A stretch of DNA of 64,000 nucleotides from CAYLLN01 sp040901775 (GCA_040901775.1 JBBDYF010000227.1:1-64000), one strand, 5' to 3'; counted from the stretch's first letter, positions 27,756 through 36,110 are shown. Translations and numbers: made by a program. Notes: generated by a model not told the origin, from the sequence alone.

Positions 27756-29444
27756 TCAGCCCCCCCAGGGGCCCAGCCCCGAGTCCCCAGCCCCGTTCCC
27801 CGCATTCTGCGGCGGCGGTTCGAGCCGCACATAGCCGGCGGCCCACAGCGTCAGCAGCATCTGATCGAGTTGCTTCTGAGCACCGACCTGCTGGCCGCTT
27901 TCCAGCAGCCGCTTGCCCACTAGTTTGTGGAGTGGCTCCACGTCGGGCGTCACATCGAGCATGTGAGCCAAGAGCCGCCAGGGGATCGGTCCCCGGCTGG
28001 CGAGTTTCAGCGGCGGCGCGATCCGCAGCTTGTCCCACTGCGGCTCGGTCCAGTATTGCTCGGTGCTGCGGCGCGTCGGCTGCTTCCGTTTCAGGTCTTT
28101 CCTCATCCGCAGCAGGCCGGGATCGCGGGTGTCTTCGGGAATTTGGTCGAACTTTTCCCGCCAGCGGAGGATTTTTACGTCGTCCTCGTGCGCCAGGGAG
28201 AAGACGTAGCCTTGGGTGTCGAACTGGGGTCGCCCGGCCCGTCCAAAAATCTGGTGGGCCGAGCTGGCGTCGATGATTTTCATCGCGCCCGGCTTCCCTT
28301 TGAGCAGCGTCGGCATCACGACGCTCCGCGCGGGCAGGTTGATTCCCGCCGCGAGCGTTTCGGTGCAGACGCACACCGCCAGCAGCTTTTGCTGAAAGAG
28401 CTGCTCGACGATGCGGCGATACTTGGGCAACACTCCGGCATGATGCACGCCGACGCCGCGCTGCAAGATCGCTCTTAGCTTGGGCCCCGCGCCTTGCGAA
28501 AAATCGTGCAGGGCCAGCTCGTCGGACAGGCGCTTTTGCTGGCCGCTGGCGAGCAGCGATTTTCCTTTCAACAATTCGGCGACGTTCCAGCATTCGTCGC
28601 GATTGAAGCAAAACACCAGGGCGGGCGTGTATCGCTGCTGCTCGTCCCCTTCGGCCATTTTTTCGAGCTGCTCGGAAAGCAGCAGGTCGCCGACCCAGCG
28701 ATAGTTGAGCGGAACTTTCCGCTCGGTCCCTTGGACGAGCTCGATCGAACGGCCGTGCGCCGCTTGCAGCCACTGGCGAAACTCGAACGCGTTGCCGACC
28801 GTCGCCGACAATAGCAGCAGCCGAACGTGCTTCGGCAACAACCCGAGCGAGAGTTCCCAGACGATCCCCCGCTCGGGATCGGCAAAGTTGTGGAACTCGT
28901 CCATCACGACGGCCGAGACGTTGCTGAAGTCGAGCGCGGGGGAAACAAGGGGTTCGGGGTTCGGGATTCGGGGCTCGGGAGTATGAATCGGGTTGGTTTC
29001 TGCCGAACCCCGACCCCCCAGCCCCGAGCCCCCAACCCCTAGCCCCGAGGCCCCGGCTTGCAACAATCGGTTAAACAAAATCTCCGCCACGACGACCAAC
29101 ACGGGTGCATCGGGGTTCACGCGGCGGTGGCCGGTGACCAGGCCCACGTCGTCGGCCGAGAAGCCCCACCGCACCGCCGCGGCTTGCATCTCTTCCAGCT
29201 TTTGCTCGGTCAGGGCGATCAGGGGCGTGGTGTAATAGGCCCGCGTGCCGGTGTGCAGGGCCTCGAACAGGGCCGCTTCGGCGATCAGCGTTTTGCCGGT
29301 CCCCGTCGGGGCACAGACCAGCACTCCCTGGTCGGTCGTAAAATAGGTCAGCAGCGCCTCTTCCTGCACCGGGTAGGGTGGAAACGGCAACTGGTCGAGA
29401 TACAGCGAAGCCAGCTCATCGCGGCTCTTGGCGGGAGTATCCAT
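27756..29444 (-). CDS. DEAD/DEAH-box helicase, Ski2-like (N-terminal part of a split gene)
   Basis: 562 residues. Walker A APTGTGKT (about 40-47), Ia region TPLIALTEQK, motif II MDEFHN, motif III SATVGN, and C-terminal motifs GVGVHHAGVLPKYRR, ETLAAGINLPAR and GRAGRPQFDTQG (motif VI), typical of Ski2/Brr2 superfamily 2 helicases. Start chosen at MDTPAKSRDEL. An in-frame low-complexity insert (GASGLGVGGSGLGGRGS...) encoded by the G-rich repeat sits between motifs Ia and II. The frame ends in repeat-encoded GDSGLGPWGG, with the rest of the protein continuing in another frame downstream. Confidence 0.82.
   Translation of the reverse strand: MDTPAKSRDELASLYLDQLPFPPYPVQEEALLTYFTTDQGVLVCAPTGTGKTLIAEAALFEALHTGTRAYYTTPLIALTEQKLEEMQAAAVRWGFSADDVGLVTGHRRVNPDAPVLVVVAEILFNRLLQAGASGLGVGGSGLGGRGSAETNPIHTPEPRIPNPEPLVSPALDFSNVSAVVMDEFHNFADPERGIVWELSLGLLPKHVRLLLLSATVGNAFEFRQWLQAAHGRSIELVQGTERKVPLNYRWVGDLLLSEQLEKMAEGDEQQRYTPALVFCFNRDECWNVAELLKGKSLLASGQQKRLSDELALHDFSQGAGPKLRAILQRGVGVHHAGVLPKYRRIVEQLFQQKLLAVCVCTETLAAGINLPARSVVMPTLLKGKPGAMKIIDASSAHQIFGRAGRPQFDTQGYVFSLAHEDDVKILRWREKFDQIPEDTRDPGLLRMRKDLKRKQPTRRSTEQYWTEPQWDKLRIAPPLKLASRGPIPWRLLAHMLDVTPDVEPLHKLVGKRLLESGQQVGAQKQLDQMLLTLWAAGYVRLEPPPQNAGNGAGDSGLGPWGG
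27758..27802. repeat. CCCCAGCCCCGAG repeat at the helicase frame break
   Basis: CCCCCCAGGGGCCCAGCCCC then GAGTCCCCAGCCCCG. The helicase N-terminal frame stops inside it and the C-terminal frame opens inside it. Confidence 0.65.
28949..29056. repeat. Large G/C-rich repeat insert inside the helicase gene
   Basis: About 108 bp with two inverted halves, GGGGTTCGGGGTTCGGG... and ...CCCCGACCCCCCAGCCCC, read in frame by the helicase between motifs Ia and II. Confidence 0.65.
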
Positions 29445-29497
29445 CCCGCAATTGTCCCGATTCCCTCCGGCGCGAACAGTGCCACTACGGCTCCCTC

Positions 29498-29520
29498 CCA
29501 CTGACCACTGGCTACTGCCC
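29498..29520. repeat. CACTGACCACTGGCTACTG micro-repeat
   Basis: Reverse-orientation relative of the 23267 array, in the 158-bp divergent region between the helicase and lactonase starts. Confidence 0.5.
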
Positions 29521-29602
29521 ATCCTCCCTCTGTCCTCTGCTCCCCGCTCATGCGACACTTTGGGCCGCTTCACTCACCCAGTCCTTTTCCGCCGAGGAAC
29601 CG

Positions 29603-30775
29603 ATGAACCGCAACTTTCTTCAGGTTGGCACGTTACTTGCCGTTTTGGCGAGCATGACCATCACAACCCCCGCGCCGGCCGCCGACGATCCGAAAGAACT
29701 GCTCGCCTACTTTGGAACCTACACCAACGGCGGCAAGAGCAAGGGAATTTATTGCTACCGGCTGAACCTGGCCAGCGGCAAGCTGACCGAGGTGGGCGTG
29801 ACCGAGGGGATTAAAAATCCGTCGTTTGTGGCGATTCATCCCAGCGGAAAATATTTGTATGCCGTCAGCGAGGTGAGCGAGGGGGGCAAACCGGCCGGTG
29901 CGGTCACGGCGTTTTCGCTCGACCGCGCCAGCGGCAAGTTGACGCCGATCAACCATCAATCGTCGCAAGGGGCGGGGCCGTGTCACGTCTCGGTCGATAA
30001 GTCGGGGCGCTGCGCCCTGGTGGCGAACTACGGCAGCGGCAGCGTCGCCTCGCTGCCGGTCCAGAACGACGGCTCGCTGAAAGCCGCCGCTTCGGCCATT
30101 CAGCACGAAGGTTCGAGCGTCGATCCGAATCGGCAGAAAGGTCCGCATGCCCACTCGATCAACGTTTCGCCCGACAACCGGTTCGCCTTCGCCGCCGACC
30201 TGGGGCTCGACAAAATCTTGATCTACAAGCTCGATCCGGCTCAAGGAACCATTGAAGCCAACGACCCGGCCTTTGTCGCCACGCCCGCCGGGGGCGGGCC
30301 GCGGCACTTTGCCTTTCATCCCAGCGGGCGGTTCGCTTTCGTCTGCAACGAAATGCAGTCGTCGGTCACCGCGCTGGCCTACGATGCCGACAGCGGCAAG
30401 CTGACCCAGCTACAGACGATTAGCACTCTGCCGCCCGAGTCGCAGGAATTGAAAGGGAACTCGACCGCCGAGATTCAGGTCCATCCGGCGGGCAAGTTCG
30501 TCTATTGCAGCAACCGGGGGCACGACAGCCTGGCGATCTTTGCCTGCGACGAAAAGACGGGCAAACTGACGGCTGCCGGCCACCAGAAGACGCTCGGCAA
30601 AACGCCGCGCAACTTTGGCATCGACCCGACCGGCCAAATCATCGTCGCCTGCAACCAGGGGACCGACAACGTGGCGGTGTTCAAGATTGATCGGGCGACC
30701 GGCCAGCTTACCCAGGCCGGCGACCTGGTGACGATCGGCGCACCGGTCTGCGTGAAGTTTTTGGCGGCTGAGTAA
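29603..30775 (+). CDS. Exported lactonase-family seven-bladed beta-propeller (6-phosphogluconolactonase type)
   Basis: 390 residues. Signal peptide (about 1-26), then a YbhE/Pgl-type propeller with repeated HPSGKYLYAV, VSPDNRFAFAADLG, HPSGRFAFVCNE and HPAGKFVYCSNRG blade motifs. Cytoplasmic homologues hydrolyse 6-phosphogluconolactone; this one has a signal peptide, so a sugar lactone outside the cytoplasm is a likelier substrate (inference). GAGGAACCG precedes the ATG. Divergent from the helicase. Confidence 0.85.
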   Translation: MNRNFLQVGTLLAVLASMTITTPAPAADDPKELLAYFGTYTNGGKSKGIYCYRLNLASGKLTEVGVTEGIKNPSFVAIHPSGKYLYAVSEVSEGGKPAGAVTAFSLDRASGKLTPINHQSSQGAGPCHVSVDKSGRCALVANYGSGSVASLPVQNDGSLKAAASAIQHEGSSVDPNRQKGPHAHSINVSPDNRFAFAADLGLDKILIYKLDPAQGTIEANDPAFVATPAGGGPRHFAFHPSGRFAFVCNEMQSSVTALAYDADSGKLTQLQTISTLPPESQELKGNSTAEIQVHPAGKFVYCSNRGHDSLAIFACDEKTGKLTAAGHQKTLGKTPRNFGIDPTGQIIVACNQGTDNVAVFKIDRATGQLTQAGDLVTIGAPVCVKFLAAE

Positions 30776-30884
30776 CGCAAGGGTTCCGACCGCCGGTCGA
30801 GGCCTGCAGCAAGCAGCTTGCGACCGGTTCGGTCGTAGCAAGTGAACCGCGGATGGCGCGCCAGTTCGCGGAGGGGCGAGGATT

Positions 30885-31004
30885 TTTGAACAGAGCAAAC
30901 GAAGGGAACAAAGAGGAGGAGAAAGAGTAGGAGGTAGGAAGAGGAGGTAGGATCGGGTTGGCAAATGCCATCCTTCGTTTTCTTCGTTGCCTTCTGTTCA
31001 AATT
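30885..31004. repeat. Inverted repeat between convergent genes
   Basis: TTTGAACAGAGCAAACGAAGG at about 30886-30907 is repeated in inverse and with variation as CCTTCGTTTTCTTCGTTGCC-TTCTGTTCAAA at about 30971-31002. The purine-rich stretch between contains AGGAGG units. It fills the 234-bp gap between the lactonase and aroF stops and may act as a bidirectional terminator or be another dispersed repeat. Confidence 0.5.
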
Positions 31005-31009
31005 ACCCC

Positions 31010-32023
31010 TTATAGCGTCTTGCCCAGGGCCGCAGCCACGGCGCGGCACTTGGCCATCGTCTCGGCGAATTGCGGCAAGTTGAGCGACTGGTAGCCGTCG
31101 GACATCGCCCGTTCGGGATCGGGATGCACTTCGAGGATCAGGCCGTCGGCCCCGGCGGCGATCGCAGCGGCCGCCATTTCGGGCACCAGGTAGGTGTGCC
31201 CCGTGCCGTGGCTCGGGTCGATTACCACCGGCAGGTGCGTCTTGTGGTGCAGGTAGGGGACCGAGGCGAGCGGCAGAGTGAAGCGGGTATGGCTTTCGAA
31301 GGTGCGAATGCCCCGTTCGCAGAGCATGACGTTGGGATTGCCTTCATTGAGAATGTACTCGGCGGCGAGCAGCAGCTCGTCCATCGTGGCGCTCGGGCCG
31401 CGCTTCAGCAGCACCGCTTTGCGAGTCTGGCCGACCGCTTCGAGCAGGCGATAGTTCTGCATGTTCCGCGCGCCGACCTGCAGCACGTCGGCATAATCGG
31501 CGACCAGCTTCACGTCTTCGCTGGCCACCACTTCGGTCACAATCGCCAGGCCGGTCTCCTGCCGGGCGAGCGCCAGCAGCTTCAGCCCCTCCTCTTTCAT
31601 CCCCTGAAAGCTGTAGGGGCTGGTCCGCGGCTTGAATGCGCCGCCGCGGAGGGCGGTCGCGCCGGCCGCCTTCACCGCGCGGGCGGTGGTCAGGATTTGC
31701 TCTTCGCTTTCGACCGAGCAGGGCCCCGCCATGATGCCGATCGTCCCCGCCCCCACCTTCATGCCCAGGGCGACGACCTGCGTCGGCTCTTTCTTCACTT
31801 CGCGACTGGCGACCTTGTAGGGGGCGAGGATGGGAACGACCTCCTCGACGCCCGGCCCGCTGGCGAGGGCGTCCTTGGTGTCGGATCGCTTCTCGCCGAT
31901 GGCGGCGATGACGGTCCGTTCTGTCCCTTGGATGACGTGGGCTTTGAGGCCGAGCGATTCGACCCGCTCGACCATGTGCTGAACCTGCGGGGCGGTGGCC
32001 TCGCGCTGCATGACGACGATCAT
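31010..32023 (-). CDS. aroF: 3-deoxy-7-phosphoheptulonate synthase (DAHP synthase, AroF/PheB-fused type)
   Basis: 337 residues. An N-terminal ferredoxin-like regulatory domain (MIVVMQREATAPQVQHMVER, about 1-70) is followed by the KDO8P-synthase-like DAHP synthase barrel: GPCSVES, LRGGAFKPRTSPYSFQG, GARNMQNYRLLEAVG, LLKRGPSATMDELL, VIDPSHGTGH. It catalyses the first step of the shikimate pathway, condensing PEP and erythrose 4-phosphate. Start at 32023 has GGGAG upstream; in-frame codons to 32083 belong to the leader. Preceded by a leader peptide and terminator that look like an attenuator (32082-32216). Confidence 0.95.
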   Translation of the reverse strand: MIVVMQREATAPQVQHMVERVESLGLKAHVIQGTERTVIAAIGEKRSDTKDALASGPGVEEVVPILAPYKVASREVKKEPTQVVALGMKVGAGTIGIMAGPCSVESEEQILTTARAVKAAGATALRGGAFKPRTSPYSFQGMKEEGLKLLALARQETGLAIVTEVVASEDVKLVADYADVLQVGARNMQNYRLLEAVGQTRKAVLLKRGPSATMDELLLAAEYILNEGNPNVMLCERGIRTFESHTRFTLPLASVPYLHHKTHLPVVIDPSHGTGHTYLVPEMAAAAIAAGADGLILEVHPDPERAMSDGYQSLNLPQFAETMAKCRAVAAALGKTL

Positions 32024-32081
32024 CGAAAACAACTCCCGTAAGCCGGTGAAATGAATGTGGGGGGAATTGGGGTTCATAAAC

Positions 32082-32116
32082 AAAAAAACCCCGAGCGACC
32101 TGGCTGGTCCTCGGGG
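32082..32116 (-). terminator. Attenuator-type terminator in the aroF leader
   Basis: On the minus strand, CCCCGAG-GACCAGCCAGGTCG-CTCGGGG followed by seven T: a 7-bp GC-rich stem extended by ACC/GGT. It sits between the leader peptide (stop at 32145) and the aroF start (32023), the position of an attenuator. GGGGC in the leader ORF can pair with GCCCC of the 5' arm, a possible antiterminator. Confidence 0.8.
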
Positions 32117-32144
32117 CAGTGGAAAGCTGGATTTGTGGCGGCTG

Positions 32145-32216
32145 TTACCGACGCACCTCCCGCGGCCCCTCGGAAAGGGTCAAGGTAAACCACCGATAGC
32201 AGCCGCTGGGTCGCAT
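32145..32216 (-). CDS. Aromatic leader peptide of aroF
   Basis: A 23-codon frame opening MRPSGCYRWFTLTLSEG and ending VRR-stop, i.e. consecutive Tyr, Arg, Trp, Phe codons at 7-10: one codon for each aromatic amino acid. It precedes a strong terminator and the DAHP synthase gene. GCGGCTG near its start can pair with CAGCCGC just after its stop, as in a pause hairpin. The arrangement is that of ribosome-mediated attenuation. The predicted transcription start coincides with the ATG, so the peptide may be translated leaderless. Confidence 0.65.
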   Translation of the reverse strand: MRPSGCYRWFTLTLSEGPREVRR

Positions 32217-32222
32217 GGCCGT

Positions 32223-32250
32223 ATTATGCTCGCTGGACGCCCGGATGCAA
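32223..32250 (-). promoter_or_regulatory. Putative sigma-70-type promoter for the aroF leader
   Basis: Minus strand: TTGCAT (32250-32245), 16-bp spacer, CATAAT (32228-32223). Transcription would start about seven bases later, at or next to the leader ATG (32216). Confidence 0.55.
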
Positions 32251-32266
32251 GAGCGGCAGCATGAAC

Positions 32267-32476
32267 TTACGAGGGGGAAGTCTGTTCGTTGCTGTTGGCA
32301 CCCGATCGCCGGCGCTCCGGCCGCAAGTGCTTGACAGTCGGATCGTGACGCGTGTCTCGGTCTTCGAACTCCCAAAACACGTCCACTTCGTCTGTGAGAA
32401 TTGGTAGAGCTTCTTCCCGAGGCATGCGAACGGTTTCTGAAAGCCCGTCAGGTGGAACAGGCTGAACAGGATTCAT
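32267..32476 (-). CDS. Small hypothetical protein
   Basis: 69 residues, acidic in the middle (PILTDEVDVFWEFEDRDTRH) and basic/polar at the C-terminus. No family recognised. GAGGTGA lies before the ATG, and the gene begins 4 bp after the stop of the upstream hypothetical gene, so the two form an operon. No membrane segment or signal. Confidence 0.6.
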   Translation of the reverse strand: MNPVQPVPPDGLSETVRMPREEALPILTDEVDVFWEFEDRDTRHDPTVKHLRPERRRSGANSNEQTSPS

Positions 32477-32479
32477 AAA

Positions 32480-32896
32480 TCACCTCACCAATAGCGGCTC
32501 GCGAGCCAGCAGAACTTCTTCGTACCAAAACTCAACCCAATATAACCCCGGTGCGGGGAACTCACACTGTGTCATTCGAAAGACGGCCGCATGGACCAGG
32601 AGCGGATCAGCAGAAAAAGCCATTCGATGCTCTTGACCCTCGTGGCAAACGTCGCCACTTTCGGAATGAACAACAAGGATTCTCCCTACGCCCTGTCCGC
32701 GACCTTCCGTCAGTTGGAGATAGACCGAAAACCCGAATGTCACCGGAAACGCTTTGTCTCCTACGGTAATTGTACTCGTCAAACCGTAAACAGTCACTTT
32801 GCGAGCATTTTCCCCAGCGGGACGGGCGTCGTCACAGAGCAACATATGCCGCACAAACGGCAATAGCCTAACGCGGCCTCTTTCCGAATCGTCCAT
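32480..32896 (-). CDS. Hypothetical protein resembling DUF6941
   Basis: 138 residues from MDDSERGRVRLLPFVRHMLL. The LCDDARPAGENARKVTVYGL opening followed by a beta-sandwich pattern (VTFGFSVYLQLTEGRGQG, PGLYWVEFWYEEVLLAREPL) resembles small DUF6941-type proteins that begin LCDxxR and predict an all-beta fold. This assignment is by memory of the pattern and is tentative. No signal or membrane segment. Start at 32896 rather than 32983 because the first 29 codons lack coding character. Confidence 0.65.
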   Translation of the reverse strand: MDDSERGRVRLLPFVRHMLLCDDARPAGENARKVTVYGLTSTITVGDKAFPVTFGFSVYLQLTEGRGQGVGRILVVHSESGDVCHEGQEHRMAFSADPLLVHAAVFRMTQCEFPAPGLYWVEFWYEEVLLAREPLLVR

Positions 32897-32985
32897 CGTG
32901 TGCGGGGGATTCGTGGCAAGTTCAAGGGGTCGTTGGGCCGACCCCTTGAGTGGTGAACCAGAATGAGAAGTCGTCCAAGTCAAAA

Positions 32986-34392
32986 CTACCCCACCACTTC
33001 ATACCCCTTCCGCTGCTCGCGCTTCAGCCAGCCATTGGCCACATCGTCCCCCTCGATCTGCTCGGTTTCGGGGTTCCACTTCAGCGGCTTGCCCAGGCGG
33101 ATGGCGATGTTGGCCAGGTGGCAGGTGGTCATTGACCGGTGATGGGTATAAACGTCGCTGATTGGCTGCGAACGGTCGGCGATGCAGTCGAAGAAGTTGG
33201 CCATGTGGTTGCCCGGCTTCTTTCCCTTGTACAGTTTGGAGATCGTTCCCGCCGGCAGCGGCTGGTCCTGGAGGGAATCGACCGCCGAGCCGCGAAGGGC
33301 CCCGCGGCTGACGAACAGTTCTCCCTTGTCCCCCTTGATGAGAATGCCGTTTTCCCCCTCGCTCAGGATGTGCAGCTCGATGCCGTTGGGATACATACAC
33401 TTCACGTCGAACTTCGTCGCGGCGTTGTAGCGGTTGCTGACGGTCGGCCAGCCCTCCTTGAACGGCACCGGATGCTCGGCCATGACCCCCTCGACGCTGG
33501 TCGGGCCGCTGTTGTCCATGCCGATGGCCCAGGTGGCGATATCGATGTGGTGCGCGCCCCAGTCGGTCATCTTGCCGCCCGAGTATTCGTACCACCAGCG
33601 GAACTCGTAATGCGTGCGCGACGGTGGGTAGCCGCCATTCCCTTTGGGGCCTTCGAGATATTCGGTCAGCGGCGCCTGGCCGAGCCACATGTCCCAGTTC
33701 AGTTGGCTGGGGACGGCGGCCTGGGGAATCTCGCCGCTGGTCGGCGAGCCGCCGATGCGGCACTCTACCTGCTGGATTTTGCCGACGCGGCCGGCGTGGC
33801 AGAGGGCGACGGCCGTAAGGAACTGCTGCGGGAACTTCCCCTTCTCGGCCGCCATCTCGCTGCGCTGCTGCGTGCCGACCTGAAAGACGCGCCCCGTCTC
33901 TTTCAGCACCTTGACGATCTGCTTTCCTTCGTCGATGGTCAGGGTGAGCGGCTTTTCGCAATACACGTCCTTGCCCGCCTGCATCGCCTCGATGGCAATC
34001 TTGCTGTGCCAGTGATCGGGAGTGACGATCGTCACCACCTCGATGTCCTTGCGGTCGAGCAGCTTGCGATAGTCCTCGTGAACGGCCACGTCGAGTTGCC
34101 GCCCTTTCTTGCTGTTCTGTTCGAGCGCTTTCGCCTTCCCCTTGGCGGCGTGCTGCGAATCGACGTCGCACACGGCGACGCAGTCGGCAAAGTTCATGGC
34201 CTGCGGACCGACGGCGTTCCAGCGGTCGCCGGTGCCGATGCAGCCGAGCAGCGGCCGGTCGTTCTTGCTTTTGGTCTGGGCATCCTGGGCGATCAGCGGC
34301 GAGGTCCAGCCGAAGTAGGGAACGCCAGCGACGGCCGAGGCAGCCGCGGCGGTTTGCAGGAACTGGCGACGCGAGGCAAGGGAACGTGTCAT
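32986..34392 (-). CDS. Gfo/Idh/MocA family oxidoreductase, Tat-exported
   Basis: 468 residues. Tat signal SRRQFLQTAAAASAVAG, NAD(P)-binding Rossmann domain (about 45-170) with LLGCIGTGDRW, DVAVHEDYRKLLDRKDIEVV and the EKPLT motif (CEKPLTLTIDEG, about residue 152), then the C-terminal substrate domain with GGKMTDWGAHHIDIATWAIG. Typical of the large planctomycete group of exported sugar-modifying dehydrogenases; the substrate cannot be told. Start chosen to retain the Tat leader; the longer frame upstream is not coding-like. Confidence 0.92.
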   Translation of the reverse strand: MTRSLASRRQFLQTAAAASAVAGVPYFGWTSPLIAQDAQTKSKNDRPLLGCIGTGDRWNAVGPQAMNFADCVAVCDVDSQHAAKGKAKALEQNSKKGRQLDVAVHEDYRKLLDRKDIEVVTIVTPDHWHSKIAIEAMQAGKDVYCEKPLTLTIDEGKQIVKVLKETGRVFQVGTQQRSEMAAEKGKFPQQFLTAVALCHAGRVGKIQQVECRIGGSPTSGEIPQAAVPSQLNWDMWLGQAPLTEYLEGPKGNGGYPPSRTHYEFRWWYEYSGGKMTDWGAHHIDIATWAIGMDNSGPTSVEGVMAEHPVPFKEGWPTVSNRYNAATKFDVKCMYPNGIELHILSEGENGILIKGDKGELFVSRGALRGSAVDSLQDQPLPAGTISKLYKGKKPGNHMANFFDCIADRSQPISDVYTHHRSMTTCHLANIAIRLGKPLKWNPETEQIEGDDVANGWLKREQRKGYEVVG

Positions 34393-34647
34393 GGGAGGAA
34401 CCTTGGGTTGGCGGTGGAAGATAGCAATGGGCCGTCGGGGGCGGAGTGTCCCGCAGTTTAACGCCCCCGCCGGCGAAATTCCAGACTTCCCCTGCTTCGC
34501 CGGCAAGGGAAACTGTGAGGCCCGTAACCGCCCTTTAGCGGAGGGGCGCGAACCTCGCCGGCTCGCTGCGGCTCTGCACCTTCATTCGCGGAGCTTCTCG
34601 GCCTAGAATGGGTCTTCCGCCACTCGCCCTCCGCCGGTTTTCCTGGC

Positions 34648-35544
34648 ATGTCCCGCCCCACTCCTTCAGCATATACGTCCTCCCTTCCCTTCGTCTGGAT
34701 GCTGCTCGGCGCTGCCTCCTTCTCGGGAATGGCGGCACTCACCGCCGGCCTGAAGGATCAATGCGACTGGCAGTGGATCGCCATTGCCCGCACTGGCCTG
34801 GCGATGATCTTTGCCGCCGCACTGGCGGTTGGCGGCGGGGCGAAGCTCGTCTTTTTGCGGCCCCGCAAACTGTGGATGCGAAGCATCGCGGGAAGCATCA
34901 GCCTGGTGTGCGGCTTCTACGCGATGACCCACTACCCGGTCTCGGAAGTCCTGACGCTGACCAACATGTTCCCGCTGTGGGTGGCGGTGCTGTCGTGGCC
35001 GATGCTGGGGCAGATGCCGCCGCTCGACCTGTGGCCCGCGCTCGCCCTGGGCTTGGTCGGCCTGGTGCTGATTCAGCAGCCCGACTTCGCCGGCGCTCAC
35101 CTGGCCATCGGCGCGGCCGTGGTCTGCTCGTTCACCAGCGCCATCGCGATGATCGGCCTGCACCAGGTGAAAGAGATCGATTCCCGCGCGATCGTGGCCC
35201 ACTTCTCGGCCGTGGCCCTGGCCGCTTGCATTCTCGCGCTGTTTTTATTTCCCACGACGCGCGCATTCGCTCCCGACGTCCGCACGCTGGCGATGCTGTT
35301 GGGCGTGGGACTGTTCGCCACCGTCGGCCAGCTCTTTTTGACCAAGGCTTTTACCGACGGGCCGCCCGCCCAGGTTTCGGTCGTCGGGCTGACGCAAGTC
35401 GGCTTTGTGATGCTGTTGGAAATGGCCTTCTGGAGCCGCTCGTTCAGCGGGCTGACCCTGCTGGGCATGGGGCTGGTGATTTTGCCCACCGCCTGGACGC
35501 TGCTGCGTGGCACCCGCGCGCCGCGGCCAGCGCCCGCCACGTAA
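34648..35544 (+). CDS. EamA/DMT-family transporter
   Basis: 298 residues with about ten membrane helices in two EamA repeats (about 15-145 and 155-285). Features of drug/metabolite exporters: GFYAMTHYPVSEVLTLTNMF in repeat 1, QLFLTKAFTDGPPAQVSVVG in repeat 2. Substrate unknown. The neighbouring genes give no clue. Confidence 0.85.
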   Translation: MSRPTPSAYTSSLPFVWMLLGAASFSGMAALTAGLKDQCDWQWIAIARTGLAMIFAAALAVGGGAKLVFLRPRKLWMRSIAGSISLVCGFYAMTHYPVSEVLTLTNMFPLWVAVLSWPMLGQMPPLDLWPALALGLVGLVLIQQPDFAGAHLAIGAAVVCSFTSAIAMIGLHQVKEIDSRAIVAHFSAVALAACILALFLFPTTRAFAPDVRTLAMLLGVGLFATVGQLFLTKAFTDGPPAQVSVVGLTQVGFVMLLEMAFWSRSFSGLTLLGMGLVILPTAWTLLRGTRAPRPAPAT

Positions 35545-35566
35545 CGACATCATTATGCCTCCGGGC

Positions 35567-36025
35567 CTACCCCTTCTTTCCTCCCGGCCCGTCCCTGTCT
35601 TCCATCTCTTCGATGTAGCGCCGCAAGCGCTCGTTCTCGTCGGTGACGTTCACCAGCCGCAGCATGTTATCGACTCGCTTGGTCAGCTCCAGGCGATTCA
35701 CCGGCTTCGACAAAAAGTCGTCGGTATCGGCCTTGACCGCCCGCTCGATGTCGCCTGCTTCGTTGAGCGCGGTGACCATCAGGATCATGATCCGGCGGGT
35801 TTTCGGATCGGACTTGATCTTCTGGCAGACTTCAAAGCCGCTCAGCTTGGGCATCATCACGTCGAGCAGGATCAGGTCGGGCTTGAACGACTGGACCTTG
35901 GCCAGCGTGTCCTGTCCATCGACGGCGATTTCGGTTTCGCAGTCGATTCCGGCCAGGTACGCTTCGAGCAGTTCGCGGTTGGCCTGGTTGTCGTCGGCGA
36001 TCAGGATGCGGCGTTTATCGGGCAT
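35567..36025 (-). CDS. Response regulator, single receiver domain with short coiled-coil tail
   Basis: 152 residues. Receiver domain: acidic pair in LIADDNQ, phosphoacceptor Asp in LILLDVMMP (about residue 54), Thr in MVTAL, Lys in FLSKPV. It resembles the first receiver of PleD-like proteins. A charged helical tail (about 125-145, RLRRYIEEMED) follows instead of an output domain. No histidine kinase is adjacent. Confidence 0.88.
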   Translation of the reverse strand: MPDKRRILIADDNQANRELLEAYLAGIDCETEIAVDGQDTLAKVQSFKPDLILLDVMMPKLSGFEVCQKIKSDPKTRRIMILMVTALNEAGDIERAVKADTDDFLSKPVNRLELTKRVDNMLRLVNVTDENERLRRYIEEMEDRDGPGGKKG

Positions 36026-36110
36026 CGACGGATTTCGTGTTGCGCGGTTCTGGTGGGATGGCGGTGTGCCGCACGTTTAGGCAGCATATTAACCCGCAGT
36101 TCCAACACGG

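Larger units (their letters stand above)
26897..27832 (-). pseudogene. C-terminal part of the split helicase, out of frame with its N-terminal part
   Basis: 311-codon open frame. From about residue 85 (FAYPTETLPKLLKLRGINPL) to the end it has the conserved, soluble character of the C-terminal domain I associate with planctomycete Ski2-like helicases. The first 80 residues are low complexity. It overlaps the helicase frame (27756-29444) by about 77 bp inside a CCCCAGCCCCGAG repeat, in a different reading frame. I therefore read the two frames as one gene broken by a frameshift; independent translation from the ATG at 27832 or another start cannot be excluded. The stop codon lies in another repeat. 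Confidence 0.6.

Noticed and set aside
27550..28773. 407-codon minus-strand frame within the helicase
   Set aside because: Arg/Ala-rich alternative frame; helicase motifs are all in the other frame.
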